Assembly (NCBI GenBank): GCA_051294375.1
Contig: CM119266.1
Coordinates: forward strand, 9,742,538 to 9,806,537
Direction of reading: 5' to 3'
From: Paraspadella gotoi
Taxonomy: Eukaryota; Chaetognatha
DNA: 64,000 nt
Shown here: piece after piece, positions 45,164 through 61,149 of the stretch
How positions within the stretch are numbered: position 1 is the first letter of the stretch
Layout of the letters: every line of letters starts with the position of its first letter
Position numbers and translations under genes: made by a program
Notes under the pieces: generated by a model
Seen by the model: the letters and a program-made list of their open reading frames with translations, nothing else
Databases searched by the model: none
Told to the model about the DNA's origin: nothing

Positions 45164-48100
45164 CGTATCAAATGAATGATATCATGCATATCAATGAATG
45201 ACTATCATCGCATCAAATCATTTGATTATCATACACATCACGTCATTTTGTTATCAATCGCATCCAATTTATTGGTATATCTCGCGTTCCAAGTATTTTG
45301 CGTATCATCGTATCAATATTTGGCTTATCATCGCATCAATATTTGCCGTTACTTATCGAAAAGCGGCTCGATCATTTATGCTTTTAAGATTTTTTAACGT
45401 TAATTTTCATCCATAAGTATAAATTTAATCATATTGAATGTAAGTTTGTTTATATAAATGTAAAGAGCATTGATTAATTAAGTTAATAAAGTTAATAAAT
45501 TTAATAAAGTTTTTACTCATAATTATGAATTGAGTCTAGACACCGACAATATTTTTGGACAGACATACGGATCAAAAAAAAAAGTTTTAAGATTAAAAAA
45601 TATACTGGCAAGGGTTAAACAAGTACAAACACACTAGGCGATGAAGAAAAACAAAATCGATTTCAAGTCGTTGGACTAAATCAAATATATCAGATAATTA
45701 AAATTAAACTAAATTAAACTCGGACCAATGTTTCACGAAAAAGTCAACTAAGCTTTCGAGAAATATCATTCTCGATAGAGAAACTTTGTCCCGAACACGA
45801 TAAATTTCTCGTCTCTCTTTGCGTGGTCATTTTTGTTCTTTTCCTGCGCCACGATCTACCCTCTCACTCTGGACCCGAAAAGGCCCGCAAATGAAAAAAC
45901 TTTTCGCCATCAAATGTGGACGGGAATTTTTGAGCGTCTTCCTTTCGTCGCTTGGCTCATTTTTACGCGGGAAACCGAGACAACCGTCCATCCCACTCTC
46001 GGCGAATTTTCACACAACAGCGACCGGCTAACAACATGCACGAATAAAACTCCCGTCTTTTGGCGGACAGACAAATTTGTCGAGTACGGAAGTCGACTAC
46101 AACGGGAAACGCACAGCAGTTGGATTACGGTGAAGAGCTCCTCGCATATTATTCACTACTCATTCTTATTTACGACGGGGAATCGGGGCCCAAGATACCC
46201 CATGAACCTCAGCTTTGCCCTTCGTCATGACTCTTAGTTCCCGACGTGGATCTCGATCTTAAAAGGATTCGACCAAGTTTATTGACGCTTCTGATTTTGA
46301 TGATGGCTTTGATCAAAAGCCATCTCGGGCTTCCAGGACCGTCGATGCGGCGGTGGGACTTCGTCAAAAGGATCGCCTATGGCCGTTTGCGTGTTGTCCT
46401 GCCTTTTGAAAGGACCGCCGTCTTGTTCGCCCTCAATTGTGGTAAAGTGGGGAAGCTGGAAATGGCGTGCAAGGATTTGTTCGTTTTGGACCGACAATGG
46501 GACCGGACGCTTGAAGAAAACTACAGGCTCTAGTTCTTTACCGTGACTATTTTAAAGACCGCTAGCAACGATACCGTAAGCTCGATGGTTATAGCCAAAT
46601 AGGTATTCATTTACTCTTATAAGGAATTCACGTACGCGAAATCTTGAGAAGCCCGTCAGTTTAAACAAAAGGCCCACAGCTAACATGAATCGGAAACCAA
46701 AGAGATACAAATTATTCGGCAACTTGGTCAAGTTTTTTAGCGGTGGACATTGGCACAACATGGCAAGCGTTTTGTTCAACGCATTAGGACTTGATTTTTT
46801 TTTGATTTAACCTATGCTTCGATTTCTGGTTCCGGCGTTACGCGATTATTTCTTTCCAACAACTGGCCTCTTACATATTTTAGTCCATTTATCTGGATTC
46901 TTTTGGCCTTTGCTGTTTTTTACCAGCAGTGAAGCCCAAGCTGAGTATGGAAATCATAAAAACGATTAAGATTTTTTCTAGCATGAAAAAATTGTTTTGC
47001 CCAATTATTGACAAATAATATCCCTGATTAAAAGTAACCTGTTGTTACTTACTGTCTGGATTTAATACGAGGCCTTCGGAACGCATCCTTCGTTCCTGAA
47101 TTGTTCAAATTTCTTTATATCTTAATAAAAAAAGAAAAATAATTCTCTCCAAATAGTGACTATATGTAGGGAACGTCTGGCGTTACAGCGCGTCCGAGAT
47201 AAAAATTTAGCGAATAAAAAGTTGTTATTTTTACTCACTGGAATTAAAAAATACTTTAAAGAATACTTACAAAATACATTAAAATTGATTAAAATTATTA
47301 TTGCCCGATAACATTGTTCAATCACATGCAATATACTCTAGTGCCTTTTTTTTCTCATTGAAATCAATAGATATTAACTAAACAAATATTAGAATTTAAT
47401 TTTCTTTTTGACTTATAATAAGAGAAACCGAACTTTTCCGTCGCTTATGTCGTCATGTTACTAGTTAAATAACTAAAATATGCGTTTTGAGAATTCCAAA
47501 TCTGTTTTTTAAAATTGAACCTACCCCTAGAACGCGCATAGACGCGGATATGCCTTGAAAGCAAGGTTGTTCCGTTATTTTTTTCTCTTTTTGGGGATTT
47601 CAACAATACCCTGTATCTCAGCCTTGGGATAGATAGAAATTTACAAAAAGTCCTTTTTATAATTTTAGAAATCCTTGTCCCTTACCTCTTTTTCATATAA
47701 TAATAAAAAAATTGCAATTTGTTAAGCAGATTAATAAATAGCCTTTTTTAACGCTCATAAGTTATATCTTCAAAATAATTTTTCAATTTGAAACAATAAT
47801 GTTTTAAAAATTTCTAAAATAAGCTGAAATATTAAAACTTAGATCTATGCTAATATGCACTAAACAATAAAAAATACTTACCGAAGAAATATTTGGGTAA
47901 AGGTAGAAAATCCAAAATATTATGCAAAACTTGAGATTTATGGTATTTATTTAACTTTTTGAGACCACCAACAGATAACGCCATTTTATGGTTAAAAACA
48001 CAAATTCTTCCACTATTTTAGTATAAATGACAATTTGAATTTTCATAAATAATTTGACCTGTGACTAATAATTTTTTTCAATTGATTGAACTCAAATTGC

Positions 48101-49206
48101 TTGTAGAAGCTACAGAAGGACCATCTATAACTGTAATTTTAAAAGCATAATATTCACTAATATAAGTAGTTTTAATGACTGATTAAGAACGAAGTAATGA
48201 AACAAAACTTTCCCTCAAGCGTGGGATACAACAAAAATAAATTAATTTAAAAACATTATTTCATCAATATTTATGACTACCTGAAGATCAAATATAGAGT
48301 AGTTATAGACACGAATATATCAAAAATTATATCTAGTCCGAATTATTACAAATGTTAAATATAAGATTTAGCTGTCTGTCTACGAGGCATGCGCAGGAAA
48401 AAATTATCACAATTTTTTTCTATGTCATAATGCTATCATTAAATAATTTTTTAATGCATTCATGTAGGTATTCATATGAAAGCTAACGCATGTTTGCTAC
48501 AGTGACAGCACGGTTTGAAAAAAAATTTCCTTAATTATAAAACTTATAAAAAATCACCAGTGACTACCCTACGTATATGTTAATTTATTTTACCCAAATT
48601 GAGAAAGGTTTGAGGTTTTTAAAATAAGTTAAAACTCTATACCATTTAAAAATTTAAATCATGTTTTCTCAAACAATTTTAAAAAAAAATAATTGTACTT
48701 TACTTCTGCACGTAATTTTTGATCTCACTCTTTTTTCTATTTCCTACTCTTTGACTGTATGTCTATTTTCATTTTTACTATTTGTTTTTGTTTTTTTTGT
48801 ATCGCGCGTTTGAAGATCAGCCGACTTTCAGCCTTCACCAAAAATGCGTATCATTTCCGGAGTAATAAACACTCGTTTCTTGCAATATAAACTTTTCATT
48901 CTAAGTCAAAATAAATTAAAGCAAAACAAATACGCTTTTTGCGAAGATTACGCTTTCGACTTCTATTAATTAGAATTATATTAATCAGAATCGAAAACCT
49001 CAGAAAATAGTAGAACATATATTATTTATTATTGTTATACATTAGCACAATGCTAAAAAGATTTTTGCATGTTTTCTCCCCTCTCTCTCTCTCTCTTTTT
49101 CACCATTTTCACTTCTTTTCACAACTTTACTCTGTCTTTTCTAACTTCGCCTGTCCCTCACCAATTGACCACTGTCCTTTCTCAAACTCGTGTTGCGAAT
49201 ACTTTG

Positions 49207-49246
<40 letters not shown>

Positions 49247-52200
49247 ATTCTCTCTTTCTCTCTTTTCCTTTACACAGAAATATTTTTCTAAATTCACATT
49301 AACGCTGAACTGAAGGCCTTAAATAAGCCGAAAACATGTCTGTTTTGGAATTAAATAAAATCGTTGTCCAAAATTAAACTAAACTGTCTCTAATCGTCCC
49401 AACAACGAAAAGAAAGCGATTTATATCAGAAAGAAAATATAATAATATCAAGAAGGAAAAAAATAATAAAAATAATTATAATTTGCGTAGGAGAGAATGA
49501 TTTGTGAGAATGACGTTTCGGAATGTTGTGGAGATTGACTATGTAAATTGGAACTCTGGCTGGAAAGCAAAAGATTGAAAATGAAAGGGAAGGAGAAAAC
49601 AGATAGAATACAAGGAAAAGATATGAAAAGCAGAGTTATAATTAGGTAATTAGGTATGGAGAGAGAAGATGGATGATGAAGGAGAGAAAAAGAAAATACG
49701 AGAGGAGATAACGCTTAAAATAGAGAAGAGAGGAGTTGAAATACCAAGCCAAAATAAAGAGAGAACAAATAAAAGAAATTAAAGGGAAGGAAGCAACGAG
49801 AATCGGAGAGATTGAAAAAGAGAAACATATATATACGCAGCAAAGAAAAGAGATAGATAAGATTCAGAAAGGGACGATAGAAAAATACAAGGCAATTTAA
49901 GGGAAAAAAAAAAAGGCCCCGACGAAAGAAAAAAATTCTCACCGAGGCGCTCACCCGATTCCCACGCGAATCCTCACGTCCGCGACGTCATGCGTTTTTC
50001 GCGCCCATGCTCTTTTTTTTAGGAGGGGGGCGCGACAAGGCGGGCGGGGGGTTGGCGGTTGAAAGAGGTTGGAGGTTTGGGCGGACCGAGTAGTGGCCGG
50101 TGTGAACCGGCGGTCGATGGGTAAAAGATGGCCGGCAGAGTGGCCTATATTTGAAGAGTGGATAGTACTAGGGACTAGGTACAGGTACTAGGTAGGTAGG
50201 TAATATTGCGATGAAAGATCGAGTCGCTTCAGCCGGGATCGGGAACGAATGAACAAGTATGGCGCCAACCAGCGGCACGCAAAAATCGGAAGTGGCGACC
50301 TTGATGTACCGCGACCGCTCAAGGGTGTCCAACCACGGCCCGGACCGTCAACAAGATTTGAAATTAAACCCGAGACACACAAACTATCCGATTCACAAAT
50401 TTGACTCGAGTTACTGAGACGATCTTCACCCGCCGTGAGTGGAGGACGTGGAGTGGGAGACCGAGCCGAGCGGCCGGTGAGCGGAGCGGCGGGCGGGAAG
50501 AGCGGGCAGGTGAGAGAGGGTAAGTTCGTCCTCACCCGCCGGAGACGCGCCAAAATGGATAAATTCCGAGTCGGCGAGATCGGCCGGAAGCGGAAGCCCA
50601 CGCGCGTTAAGTTCGTACCTGGTTGAGGATAAGGGTAGGTTATAAAAAGGACGCTGAAAGGTGACGGGTCTGATTGATTGGTGATGATGAGCTAGTTATG
50701 TGGTAGTCCATTTGATGGTCGAGCATCCTTGAGAATACGGACCCAAATTTCCTTCATGGGACTGCCGCTTGAGTGTCCAATTTTCAATGTTCTAATTCTC
50801 TGTTCACCTTATAATTCTCAGCCTATAGTAAAACGCTTCAAATAAAACAAAATAGCTAAGCGTATTGCACATTAGGGCTGAGGTAAAAGTTTTGAAATCA
50901 AAATTACAGTAACTGAAACTATCATAAGTGATATTACTAATCTGTAGTTATTTTTCTTTTTTTACATATGAGTAGCCCAGTCAAACTCTATTTTGTATAT
51001 ACTAATACCCTTTCTAATATCCAAAATTTTAAAATGCCTTTTTTTAAATTCTGAGAACAGATTTAGATTCCTCGCCAAAAAGTTGATAAAAGAAAATCTA
51101 TAAACCCTTTTTCGAAATATCATGTCATTAAGTATGTTTAAATACCAAAAAACTTATATTTTTAACTGGAAATTAAAATCATCGTTATTTACATTCCTTT
51201 ATCCAACAAGAAAAAAAAAAAAAACATTTTTTATATCAGTCTTGTAAAACAATAAAATAAAATAATGTCGAATCCCCTATATAAATTTATTATTGCACAA
51301 GATAAAATTAATAAAGTTTAATTACCAAAGTATTTTTATTGGTTTTTTTCTTTATGCGTTTATATGCTAAATTTTAATTTTTCTAAAAATTTTATCATTT
51401 TCACATCCCACTCTACTGCGCATCTGGTCACACTCAAAACCTACATCCGTCTTTTCATCGTGTGAACCCCATTACATGACATTTGATTATGCACAACCGG
51501 CGGTCTGCGACTGAGTGACACTGACCAGGTGACGTTCTCGGCCGGAACCGCGCGGACTCGAAACGATGTCACAGGAGACGTTGAAGGATTCGATCACCGG
51601 GTTCGATCAGCGTGAAACTCGGACAGTAGAGGCGCACCGGGTGATGAGAGTACATGATCACCAGAACCTAGAAAACGGCCGGCAGGGGGTGGGGAGGAAG
51701 GGCGGTGTAGAGGGCGTGTCTGGAGTAGAAAAAAAAAAGGATAAATGGCTTATTCTGAAAATGGCTAAAAGTAAAAAATAAGGAAATTTAAATTCATGAT
51801 ATTACCACTACATATCGTAATTTAAATATACCTTAAAGACTTTTTTCGCCCATATTTATATTTTTACTTAGTACGAACTGTAAAACCACGTATAATGATA
51901 TTATAAATACAAATTCAATCTATCTTAAATAAGAGGTTCATTTATTAAAATGCGTAGTGTAATAGTTATTTTTTCCAATATTTTTGGTAACGAATATATA
52001 AGACATTTTTTTTTAAACGTATTTAAAAAAAACAACAAAATCTCCCATGATTTCAAAAAACGGCCTGCGCGAGGGAAAATAAAAAGCGAGCGCAAGATTG
52101 GGCGAGGTCGGCTTGCTTGCACTAGTAGAAAAATGGTTTTATTCGATAACAACGGATATTTCCACATTTTTCATTTTTTTTTGCTGCAAACAAAAAAAAA

Positions 52201-54466
52201 AAAAAAAACAATCGTTTTTTTAATCTTCGCAACTTCGCTTCGAGACCAAAACTACTTTCACAACCCGAATTATATAAAAAAAAAAGGAACTTTTTTATTC
52301 TCTTCTTCTTTTTGTTGACTCTACGATTTTATCTTATGTATTTTAGTTTTTTGTCTGTGTTTGTGTTAAAAAAAACAAAAAAAAAAAAAAACTAAACCTC
52401 CGATGCCTTTAGTTCAGTCGTATTTTTTTTTCTTCGCTTTGTCTGCCTTCCTTGTTTTGATCGGTTATTTTTACGCCTTAAGATGAAAAAGATAGAGAAA
52501 TCGACTAGAAAGAGAAAGCTGGGGAAAGCGGGCGAAGGTAATGGTAAAGGGAGAGGGAGTCATTGGTCGCCCGGGAAGGGGGTTGGGCGATAGCTGGGGA
52601 GAGGGGAGAAGGGGGTGAAGGAAACGAAGGGATGGGGGGAAGCTGGGTGCGGAAGATGCGACGAAGGGAAAAATAAAGAGATTGATGTATGTCAAAGATG
52701 AAACGGAGATTAAGGAGTTTAGAATTAGGAGATAGAGTGGTATGAGAGTGAGGTGAGAGGGCGAAGAGAGAGGATGGCCGAGACTCGTTAGGAGACCCGA
52801 CGAGGTAGACGAGAGAGGGAGAGAGGCAGAGAGAGCAGAGAGGAGCTGGAGAACGAACGAGAGAAGAGACGATATGAGAGCAAGAGAGAGAGAGTCCCTT
52901 GCGACCCTGTTTTCTCCTTAAAAGTCCCTTGTCTTCCAAAAAACGAAAGAAACAGTTCCTGCAACGTAAGTGTTGCAATTACATAAACTGTTCGCGTCCA
53001 ACGCCGCGCAGCTGCCGTCCGCCAGCAGGGAAGTCGTAAGCGACGCCGCCAATCTTGTGCGAGATAACAGCCGGAAAAATAAAAAGAGCATCTGCCTTTC
53101 TCGTCGTTGCCAAGAGACGGCGTATAGGGGGCGAAATTGACGACTGACGCGACTGACACAACAACGACACAACGACGGAGACAAATACTACTTTCCTTTT
53201 TCTTTATGCAGATTGTCATTAAATTCTTTTTTCCGCTTTTTTTAACAAAATAAGAAAAGGAAACCCCCTAAAAGAAACGAATCCAAATAATAACACACCA
53301 CAGCCTTTATTTTTACGATTTTACGATTTTCACGCGCAGGTGGTTCGGGGGTTCGCGACCGCGGGAGAACAAAATCGTTCTTACGGAGTAATGAAGTATT
53401 AAACAAAAAAAAAGCTTTTTCCTTTTCTTTTTTACTTTATCTGCTATTCCTGTGGATAAAATCGAAAGCGAAGCTTGTCTCCGCTTTCGGTTTTTGATTG
53501 GAAATTTTTGTGGAAAAAAGTCTTTCGATAGGAGGAATAAATATGAAAGTTCAGTTTCCTTTAAATTCGACCCGAAATTGAGTTGTACTACTAACTTTTA
53601 TATGGTAAAGAAATTAACCGGACGCCATTTTCTATATTTTTCAAAAACATCTAGGTCATTTTCTTCGTCTGTCGCGAGATGTCAATATAAAAATTCTTGC
53701 GCCGAACACTTTTTTCATGAAAAAAACGTCGAATTTATATAGTATTCTTCCATTCCGCATCTCTATTAGGACCAAGTTCCGATCCGATTATTGTAATCGT
53801 ATTGTATCGGAATTGTACCGAAAACTTAGCCTCCATTTTAGAAGTCAACGATAAAATCCCTTTCCCAAACATATAATTATATCTTAAATTAAAAAAAAAA
53901 TATCAAATATTAAATTAAAAAAAAAAATAAATAGACAAAAAAAAGTAATTTATCAAAATAATATCTTAAAAATCTTAAAATCCTTTAAACGTTAAGTGGC
54001 TGCTGTTAATCTTTCCGTTAAAAAAAAAAAAATATCAATACAATATATAAAAACTTTCCAACGCCCCCTCTCAGCCCCCACCTCTTCCCCTCAGCCCTTT
54101 TCTCCCACTCCCTGCACCTGCCTTCCGCGCCAGCGCCGTCGCGCGTCCTGCGCCGACGCAGCGTTACGGGAAAGTCGAGGCGCTGCGCCTCGAACTTTGT
54201 TCGCGCGGACGGGAGATCCCGCTCGTGCACACGCGGGACGCCGCGCGGATGCGTCGCGTCCAGAGATGACGCGCGGAGCGGTCGAGGATGGAAGGAGGAG
54301 GAGGAGAGGGAGAAGGGCGAGGAGGTGGGGAGCGGAAAGAGAAAGTCGTTGTCGTTCGTCGTCGGCTTCGCCGAAGTGAGTTGTTTTCGTCGTTAGTTGT
54401 TTCTGTGTGATGGACAGGACAGGTTTCCTTGTCTGGGGATGCCGGAGAAGAATTTTGTCGAAAAAA
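45164..54466 (+). repeat. Copy 2 (error-rich) of the duplicated segment, probable assembly artefact
   Basis: Colinear with 36368-45138 but about 6 percent longer, with single-base insertions, deletions and substitutions scattered evenly through coding and non-coding sequence, including inside homopolymers. Genuine decay would not be so insertion-biased or uniform. Broken Ig exon images lie at about 54.17-54.37, 51.52-51.65 and 50.41-50.62 kb. Confidence 0.85.
45728..46969 (+). pseudogene. Frameshifted image of the GPCR-like gene
   Basis: Starts with the same M-F-H-E-K-V-N but reaches a stop within ten codons (GTCAACTAAGC, where copy 1 has GTCAACGAAGC), then shifts frame repeatedly through one-base insertions. 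The uniform error pattern suggests raw-read sequence rather than a decayed paralogue. It should not be counted as a second gene without confirmation. Confidence 0.8.
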
Positions 54467-54540
54467 AATCTCACTTATTATCATCATCTGACTCACTGAC
54501 CTCACTGACTCACTCGCTTCTCTCTCTCTCTACATACAAC

Positions 54541-54562
54541 AACACAATAACACAATATAAAT

Positions 54563-54605
<43 letters not shown>

Positions 54606-54684
54606 ACTCTTCTCAGCTTTCATTTCATCAATTAATTCATTCATTCATTCAATCGATCAATCAATCAATCGATCAATCAACTCA

Positions 54685-54720
<36 letters not shown>
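54541..54720 (+). repeat. CT run and (ATCA)n tetranucleotide repeats
   Basis: (CT)n near 54567-54607, then ATTCATTC and AATCAATC tetramers to 54720, ending right at the donor side of the 54726 exon. Confidence 0.85.
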
Positions 54721-54725
54721 CTCAC

Positions 54726-54874
54726 CCTTGTTCTTCTGGAATCTCCCCCTGAATATAGAGGGCTGCGCCACGTCCCACGAGATGTTGGACTTCGGCATCG
54801 GAGGATTCGACATCACGTCGCAGGTCAGGTTGAAGTACTCCGTCCACTCACTGCGCTGAATCACCAGCGTTTCC
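54726..54874 (-). CDS. Ig receptor, Ig-domain exon (A-C strands)
   Basis: Acceptor CAATCCAG|GGAAAC; the first G completes a Met codon with AT from the exon at 55109. Donor AAGG|GTGAGG leaves phase 1. It encodes E-T-L-V-I-Q-R-S-E-W-T-E-Y-F-N-L-T-C-D-V, then P-K-S-N-I-S-W. The B-strand Cys and C-strand Trp are in place; N-L-T and N-I-S are sequons. Confidence 0.8.
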
Positions 54875-54998
54875 CTGGATTGAATCGTCGAGAGGGATCG
54901 ATATGAATGTATGGCGATTTGAGTACGAAAGTTGAATTGATAGAAGGTTGATTGAAGTAAAGGAAGAAATTTAAAAAAAAAAATGAAATCACGAAAAA

Positions 54999-55041
<43 letters not shown>

Positions 55042-55108
55042 GGAAAAAAAACCCAACAGCAAGTAAAATCAAAGTATAAAATGAGGTCGTTGCTCTTTTG
55101 TTCCTCAC

Positions 55109-55151
55109 ATGCATCTAAACGTGGGACCGTAGGTGACGTTGAGTCTCTCGT
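55109..55151 (-). CDS. Ig receptor, partial Ig exon truncated by a gap
   Basis: Its 5' part lies in the 302-N gap (55152-55453). The visible part encodes E-R-L-N-V-T-Y-G-P-T-F-R-C, the usual G-strand to next-domain linker of Ig proteins, and ends TGCAT|GTGAGG in phase 2. Confidence 0.65.
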
Positions 55152-55453
55152 NNNNNNNNNNNNNNNNNNNNNNNNNNNNNNNNNNNNNNNNNNNNNNNNN
55201 NNNNNNNNNNNNNNNNNNNNNNNNNNNNNNNNNNNNNNNNNNNNNNNNNNNNNNNNNNNNNNNNNNNNNNNNNNNNNNNNNNNNNNNNNNNNNNNNNNNN
55301 NNNNNNNNNNNNNNNNNNNNNNNNNNNNNNNNNNNNNNNNNNNNNNNNNNNNNNNNNNNNNNNNNNNNNNNNNNNNNNNNNNNNNNNNNNNNNNNNNNNN
55401 NNNNNNNNNNNNNNNNNNNNNNNNNNNNNNNNNNNNNNNNNNNNNNNNNNNNN
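55152..55453. other. Assembly gap (302 N)
   Basis: Hides the 5' part of the partial Ig exon at 55109, and probably the F-strand of domain 2. Confidence 0.95.
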
Positions 55454-55721
55454 CCGTGTTAAATAGTTCGTATGTAGTCGATATACTCAATAATAATATT
55501 AACGATTTTATTTCTCGATAACCGTATTGTATAGTATTTTATACATTATCGCACCGACGCTGCAATAAGACGAAGCGAAATCCAAAACCGATAAATCGAA
55601 GTCGAGACAAAAGAATAAAAAAAAAAATAACTTGCGGGTTCGCATTGTTTTAATTTGTTTTCTTCTTAGCTTATGTCAGCGTCTCTCTCTCTCTCTCTCT
55701 CTCAATCTCTCTCTCTCGTCT

Positions 55722-55753
<32 letters not shown>

Positions 55754-55927
55754 ATCTCTCTCTCTCTCATCTCTCTTCTCTCTCGGCGGAATTATCCCAG
55801 CTTTTTCTCTGCCTCAAAGATTAAAAAAAAAGTGAGGAAAAAGGGAAAACGAAGATAATGACTCGAACGTCATTAATTGAAAGAGAATAAAAAATAGAAG
55901 CTATGCCGATTTGAAGCGCGACGGCGA

Positions 55928-56017
<90 letters not shown>

Positions 56018-56184
56018 AAAGAAGCTGCAAAATTAAAGCCGCGCCAGTCCCGCCGGTTTAGCCGCCAATGCCGTCCACCGACGACTGACGACCTGCCGAA
56101 CCAACCGACCGTGAAATTAAAAGAGTGAGAAAAAGAAACAGAAGTAAAACGCGAGACAAGAGAGAGACGAGAGAGAGAGAGAGA

Positions 56185-56215
<31 letters not shown>

Positions 56216-58049
56216 AGGAGAGAGAAAGAGAGAGAGCAGAAGCAAGTTTTTTGAATTTTTAGCCGTGAATTTAGATGAGATTCGATAATCGTGGCAAGGA
56301 AAGAAGAGAGATGGGGAGGGAGACGATTAAAATTCGACGCTAATGAGAGCGACCTGCGGGGAGAGAGAAGGAGGGAGAGAGATAGAGAGAGAGACAGAGG
56401 GAGAGAGAGAGAGAGTCTGCTAACTTTTGAAATATTTTAACTCAAAGTGAATAAATAGTAAATAATCGTTTAGGTTCGAGATTATTATCATTACGATTTA
56501 ACGGGCAATAAAAAATAAAATCGGACGCGAGAGAAGCATCCTGGAATTATGAGACGAAACCGTAAAGTCAACCTTGGTATATTCATTTATTCATTTATTC
56601 CGTTATAAATTTTCCGCCCGTGTCTTTGTTAAAGATCAGGCTTTATTTTTACAAAACGCCCAACTTCATTCTTTTTTAGTTGCGCCCTGAGTACTTGCGA
56701 AGCACTTTTCGGTCGGTCGGTCGGTCCGTTGGTATGTCTGTCCGTCGGTCTGTCCCACTTACATTGAAAATGCTCAAAACTTGCATACAGTTGGTTGCTC
56801 ATTAGTTAAGACATGAAATTGAAAACCCCTAAAATCTAAGGGACTGCTCGTGCCGCCTTCAGGAAATAACAAACAAAAGACAAAATTCCGATGCAGTGCT
56901 TGTCATAAATACACGGGATAAAAAATGGTAAAATGTAGTCATGTCATATCAGGTGGTTATGTCATGTCATGTAATGTCACAAGAAATACACGTGATAAGG
57001 CAGTCACTGCGGCGCAATACATTTGAATTACCTTTCTTGTTTAAATAAAAATTAGTTTTAAAGTTAGGGTCAGGGATTTGGTTAGTAATTAGGGTTATAT
57101 ATTTGGGTTTATGGTTTATGGTTTATGGTTCGAGGTTCGGGTTAAAAATTAAGGACGAGGGTTAGAGTTCAGGATTAGGTTAGGGTTAAATATTTTGCTT
57201 AAATATTAGGTTATAGGTTAAAAAATATATTTAGATTATATATCAAGGTTAAAATTAAAAAAAAAATTAAACAAACCGAAATGGCCCACTCTCGGAAAAG
57301 AGAGCCAAATATGGAACGTGAAAAATGGAAACGAAAAAGGCCCCCCCCCAAAAAAAACAACCACCCCCCAATAAAAAAAAACACGCCCAAAAAACATAAC
57401 AAAAGAAAAAATCCAAAATACACACAAAAAAAGAAAAGCAAAAACAAAAGACGCCCCCCCCCTACCCCCCCCGAAAAAAAAAGGAAAAAGTTCGACCTGT
57501 AAAGTGGAGATGAGAAAACGTTCGGTCCTGCAGTTTCGTCTTTGAGTCTTGAAGGATCCTTTTGTTTTCGTTGTCTCCTCTCACCCATAGGAGGCGTGGC
57601 AGGGGATCTTTTGTTGGTTTTATTCTTTAGTCGGAAGAAGAAGAAGAAGAAGAAAAAAAGAGGGAAAATCAAAAGAATAAACATTAAACGAAAATCGGGT
57701 GAAACGAAGAAAAAGGAGAACGGGTCCGTCTTTGGGTGAAAAGAAAAAGCTGTTTGTCGTTTTGTAATGTTAAATTCTATTCCGTTCTCTTTAAACTTCG
57801 AATGCTTATTGTTGTTTTACAAAATCGCCTGAATTTAAACCATTTTAACATCTTGGATTCAAAAAATCTTTTCTTTGTAAAACACATGATGACATTAACC
57901 AAGTCTTACAATCTACTCAACTAAGAAACTCATATTAAACTCAAAAATTCCCTTTTTTCTCTACGTAAACGGTTTTCGCCTTATCCCTTCCTCCCTCAAC
58001 CTCATCCTAACTTAACCGCCTTACCCTCACCCCACTCCCCCCACCTCAC
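55454..58049 (-). other. Ig receptor intron rich in GA/CT repeats
   Basis: (CT)n at 55681-55785, (GA)n at 55928-56018, 56160-56240 and 56360-56415; a hairpin/GGTC element at 56685-56860; a degenerate TTAGGG-like tract at 57060-57215; and an A/C homopolymer-rich tract at 57330-57490. No exon was recognised. Confidence 0.5.
57060..57215 (+). repeat. Degenerate GGTTAGGGTTA-like tract
   Basis: Repeated TTAGGG, GGTTATATATTTGGG, TTATGGTTTATGG and GGTTAGGGTTA phrases without exact periodicity. It resembles interstitial telomere-like sequence but is too degenerate to assign. Confidence 0.5.
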
Positions 58050-58150
58050 CTGATGTGACACGTGAACTCCGTCTCCCTCCCTTCCTGCAGCACCAGCGCC
58101 ATCTCAGTGTCGAGTCTCTCCAGCGGGAAGCACTCGGGCTGCGACGCCAC
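58050..58150 (-). CDS. Ig receptor, start of Ig domain 2
   Basis: Acceptor GTTCAAAG|GTGGCG, phase 0 in (matches the exon at 61150); donor ATCAG|GTGAGG, phase 2 out. It encodes Q-P-E-C-F-P-L-E-R-L-D-T-E-M and then G-R-E-T-E-F-T-C-H-I. There is a Cys in the A-strand region as well as the B-strand Cys. Confidence 0.78.

Positions 58151-61149
<2,999 letters not shown>

Noticed and set aside
45728-46969. Second GPCR-like gene as a true tandem paralogue or decayed pseudogene
   Set aside because: The error pattern is uniform across coding and non-coding sequence, insertion-biased and starts at a 25-N gap; an assembly artefact explains it better.
50188-54474. Extra Ig exons at about 50.5, 51.6 and 54.3 kb
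   Set aside because: They are frameshifted images of the polished exons at 41.5, 42.5 and 45.0 kb.
57060-57215. Telomere or interstitial telomeric array
   Set aside because: TTAGGG-like words are present but not in a regular tandem; unique sequence with gene exons continues on both sides.
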